Under the pieces are notes generated by a model. That model was not told the origin of the DNA. It was given only the letters and a program-made list of their open reading frames with translations, and searched no databases. Source: Trebonia sp. (GTDB lineage Bacteria; Actinomycetota; Actinomycetes; Streptosporangiales; Streptosporangiaceae). Taken from it: DNA of 6,582 nt. Of this stretch, positions 5,167 to 6,582 are shown piece after piece (within the stretch, counting starts at the first letter, position 1; every line of letters starts with the position of its first letter). The translations under genes and the position numbers were made by a program. The stretch spans positions 1 through 6,582 of the forward strand of contig JASHPP010000198.1 of the NCBI GenBank assembly GCA_030038035.1. Reading direction: 5' to 3'.

Positions 5167-5710
5167 GCTCACCGCACTCGTCTCGCCTCACCCCTATGAC
5201 CTTGAGCCAGTCCGTCCCCTAGTCAACTTCGACTCGCTGCTCGCCCACTTTAAGTTCGTGGCTGGTGCCGATGTCATCGCCGACCTGGACAGCCGACCCG
5301 ACCTTCTCGCCATGTCCCCATTCGAATTCGAGACCTTCGTCAAGCAGCTCTTCGAGGCCATGGGCATGAGAGCCTGGAAGACGCAAGACGTCAAGGATGA
5401 CGGAGTCGACGCGGTCGCGGTGAGCGAGGCGCCTGTCTTCGGTGGACTGTGTGTCATCCAGGCCAAGCGCTCTCGCTACGCGGTCGGCATAGAAGTGGTG
5501 CGTGCGCTGGCCGGCACCATGGAAGACAAGCGCGCTACGAAAGGCGTTGTCGTCACTACGTCCTGGGTCACCAAGGACGGCCACGACTTTGCCGTCCGCC
5601 ACGGCCGCATCGAGATCATGGAATGCGACCACCTCAAGTACCTGTGTAAGGAACACCTCGGGCTCGACGTGCTCATCAGCCTGCCGAAGCCACCGCCTGG
5701 CCGCCGCTGA
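5126..5710 (+). CDS. Mrr-type restriction endonuclease, catalytic part
   Basis: This is the C-terminal half of the endonuclease, in the +1 frame relative to the N-terminal half, overlapping it by 41 bases. Homology can be read back to about 5078, so the GTG at 5126 is only the first possible start and has no clear ribosome-binding site. From that start, PHPYDLEPVRPLVNFD lies at residues 21-36. The Mrr PD-(D/E)xK core follows: Glu69 in FEFETFVKQLFEAMG, Asp95 in DDGVDAV, and Gln112-Ala-Lys114 in CVIQAKR. All catalytic residues are present. ALAGTMEDKRATKGVVVTTS follows, the conserved back half of the fold. Mrr enzymes cut DNA, often methylated or foreign DNA. The nuclease domain could fold alone if translated, but a frameshift error or pseudogene is more likely than a designed split. 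Confidence 0.85.
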   Translation: MLAALDPIACLKGELTALVSPHPYDLEPVRPLVNFDSLLAHFKFVAGADVIADLDSRPDLLAMSPFEFETFVKQLFEAMGMRAWKTQDVKDDGVDAVAVSEAPVFGGLCVIQAKRSRYAVGIEVVRALAGTMEDKRATKGVVVTTSWVTKDGHDFAVRHGRIEIMECDHLKYLCKEHLGLDVLISLPKPPPGRR

Positions 5711-5719
5711 CACCCGCGT

Positions 5720-5736
5720 CGTCACCATCGGTGGCG
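5720..5736 (+). terminator. Weak hairpin after the endonuclease
   Basis: CGTCACC-ATC-GGTGGCG forms a 7-bp stem with one G-U pair and a 3-base loop, starting 10 bases after the stop at 5710. There is no T-run, so terminator function is only possible. Confidence 0.3.
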
Positions 5737-5847
5737 ATTGGTCATCCCTTCTGATGCACCTGGACGTGACCCGCCGATGGAACTCCCCATGCCTCGGCCG
5801 GATGGACTGCCGCTCGTGACTACGAATGACGCGCGAGCAGCACGCCT

Positions 5848-5888
5848 AGTTGGTATGTTCAATTAGCTTTGAAGAAGGTGTACCAACT
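5848..5888. promoter_or_regulatory. Inverted-repeat operator candidate before fic
   Basis: AGTTGGTA (5848-5855) and TACCAACT (5881-5888) are perfect 8-bp reverse complements. A second inverted repeat, TTCAA (5858-5862) and TTGAA (5869-5873), is nested inside. The element ends 27 bases before the fic GTG at 5916 and holds TANNNT-type -10 candidates (TATGTT 5854-5859, TAGCTT 5864-5869) without a good -35. A repressor bound here would probably control fic, and the DNA-binding-like tail of the Fic protein itself is one candidate. Confidence 0.5.
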
Positions 5889-5915
5889 TCTGGTCTGAGT
5901 CTGAACGGAGTCCTA

Positions 5916-6582
5916 GTGGCGGGCAGAGGCCGACCAAGCAGGGCCAGTGTCTACGAGCGGCTCGGCCATTCCCTGGCCGAACTGGACCAGCGCTTCGGAG
6001 GGCTTCCCAGCCCGAAGGAAGCCGAATCGATCTGGGCTGACATCTGGCAACAGGAAGCGCATCATTCCACAGCTCTGGAAGGAAACACGCTGGTCCTGCG
6101 CGAGGTCGAGATGCTCTTGGTCCAGGGTCGGGCCGTGGGTGCTAAGCCTCTGCGGGAGTACAACGAGGTAAAGGGGTACGCGGACGCTGCCCGCTGGGTC
6201 TACGGCCAGGCCATGGAACCTGGTGACTGGCACGACGGCCGACTCCTGACCTTGAGCGAGGTCCGTCATGTCCACCACTTGGCGATGACACCCGCATGGG
6301 ATGTGGCACCCCATCCGGACGCTAGCGATCGTGAGGGGCCGGGTAGCTTCCGCGAGCACGACATTCACCCGTTTCCAGGCGGGATGACGCCACCGACGTG
6401 GCCCCTAGTCCCCGCCCAGGTGCAGCAGTGGGTAGAAGATGTCTGTGCTACCTCGGAGCGCGTCGCACGTGGCGAGATAGACCGCTGGCTACCAGAGGAA
6501 CTAGCCCGCCTTCATAACCAGTTTGAGCGCGTGCATCCGTTCATCGACGGAAACGGCCGGGCCGGTCGGCTCCTTATGAACC
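5916..6582 (+). CDS. fic: Fic family AMPylase, 5' part (class II, self-inhibited)
   Basis: The frame starts at GTG 5916, five bases after a GGAG ribosome-binding site (5907-5910), and stays open to the window end. Joined to 1-586 it gives 351 residues. Near the N-terminus, STALEGN (Ser51 to Asn57) matches the (S/T)xxxE(G/N) inhibitory-helix motif; Glu55 is the residue expected to block ATP gamma-phosphate binding. A helix on the N-terminal side in the same chain is class II Fic architecture, so no separate antitoxin is needed. The catalytic HPFIDGNGRAGR falls in the repeated end (6534-6569). The protein has no signal peptide or membrane segment and is likely cytoplasmic. The target is unknown. 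The gene follows the restriction endonuclease on the same strand after a 205-bp gap holding an inverted repeat, so it probably has its own promoter. Confidence 0.94.
   Translation, partial: MAGRGRPSRASVYERLGHSLAELDQRFGGLPSPKEAESIWADIWQQEAHHSTALEGNTLVLREVEMLLVQGRAVGAKPLREYNEVKGYADAARWVYGQAMEPGDWHDGRLLTLSEVRHVHHLAMTPAWDVAPHPDASDREGPGSFREHDIHPFPGGMTPPTWPLVPAQVQQWVEDVCATSERVARGEIDRWLPEELARLHNQFERVHPFIDGNGRAGRLLMN
6386..6582. repeat. Exact terminal direct repeat, right copy
   Basis: Second copy of the 197-bp terminal repeat. Base 6386 corresponds to base 1 and base 6582 to base 197. Position 6386 is the third base of an ATG codon (residue 157 of the Fic protein), and base 1 continues the same codon phase. 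Confidence 0.97.

Noticed and set aside
5219..5728. Leftward frame of 169 codons
   Set aside because: It is antisense to the Mrr catalytic domain, whose active-site motifs define the coding strand.
5913..6368. Leftward frame of 151 codons
   Set aside because: It is antisense to the 5' part of fic, which contains the inhibitory motif.
1..6582. tRNA or rRNA gene, or an attachment site in a tRNA
   Set aside because: No cloverleaf or T-loop/acceptor pairing could be found on either strand; the GTTCGAG near 2836 is inside the methyltransferase frame.

Overview
The window is GC-rich DNA with codon use, GTG starts and gene families typical of a Streptomyces-like actinobacterium; this assignment is inferred from composition and protein resemblance, not from a marker gene. 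Its first 197 bases (1-197) recur exactly at its end (6386-6582). It therefore reads best as a 6,385-bp circle written past its own origin, or as one unit of a tandem repeat. The seam falls inside a Fic gene, which becomes a complete 351-residue open frame when the ends are joined. No replication, integrase, transposase or mobilisation gene is visible, so a self-replicating plasmid is not shown.

Layout: the 3' part of fic (1-586); a short gap with a perfect 19-bp palindrome; a leftward gene of unknown function (860-1981); a remnant of a winged-helix regulator (1993-2116, +); a rightward SAM methyltransferase pseudogene with one frameshift and one in-frame stop (2166-2872); a non-coding block of tandem repeats and three consecutive hairpins (2873-3252); a leftward 3' fragment of a DHA2-type MFS transporter (3253-3498), joined directly to a leftward lexA-like gene truncated right after the self-cleavage site (3477-3851); a regulatory gap with a strong lexA promoter/operator and overlapping palindromes (3852-4101); a rightward Mrr-type restriction endonuclease split by a frameshift into an N-terminal coiled-coil frame (4102-5166) and a C-terminal catalytic frame (5126-5710); and the 5' part of fic (5916-6582) behind its own inverted-repeat operator candidate.

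The intact genes are fic and the 860-1981 gene. Much of the rest is damaged: two frameshifted genes, two truncated genes fused at one point, and one regulator remnant. This is the look of a decaying accessory or defence-type region. The working hypothesis is a stress/defence cluster: an AMPylating Fic toxin with a built-in inhibitory helix and a DNA-binding-like tail, a Mrr-type nuclease that could target foreign or modified DNA, and a LexA-like DNA-binding domain cut loose from its RecA-responsive protease domain. Functional cooperation between them is inference only.
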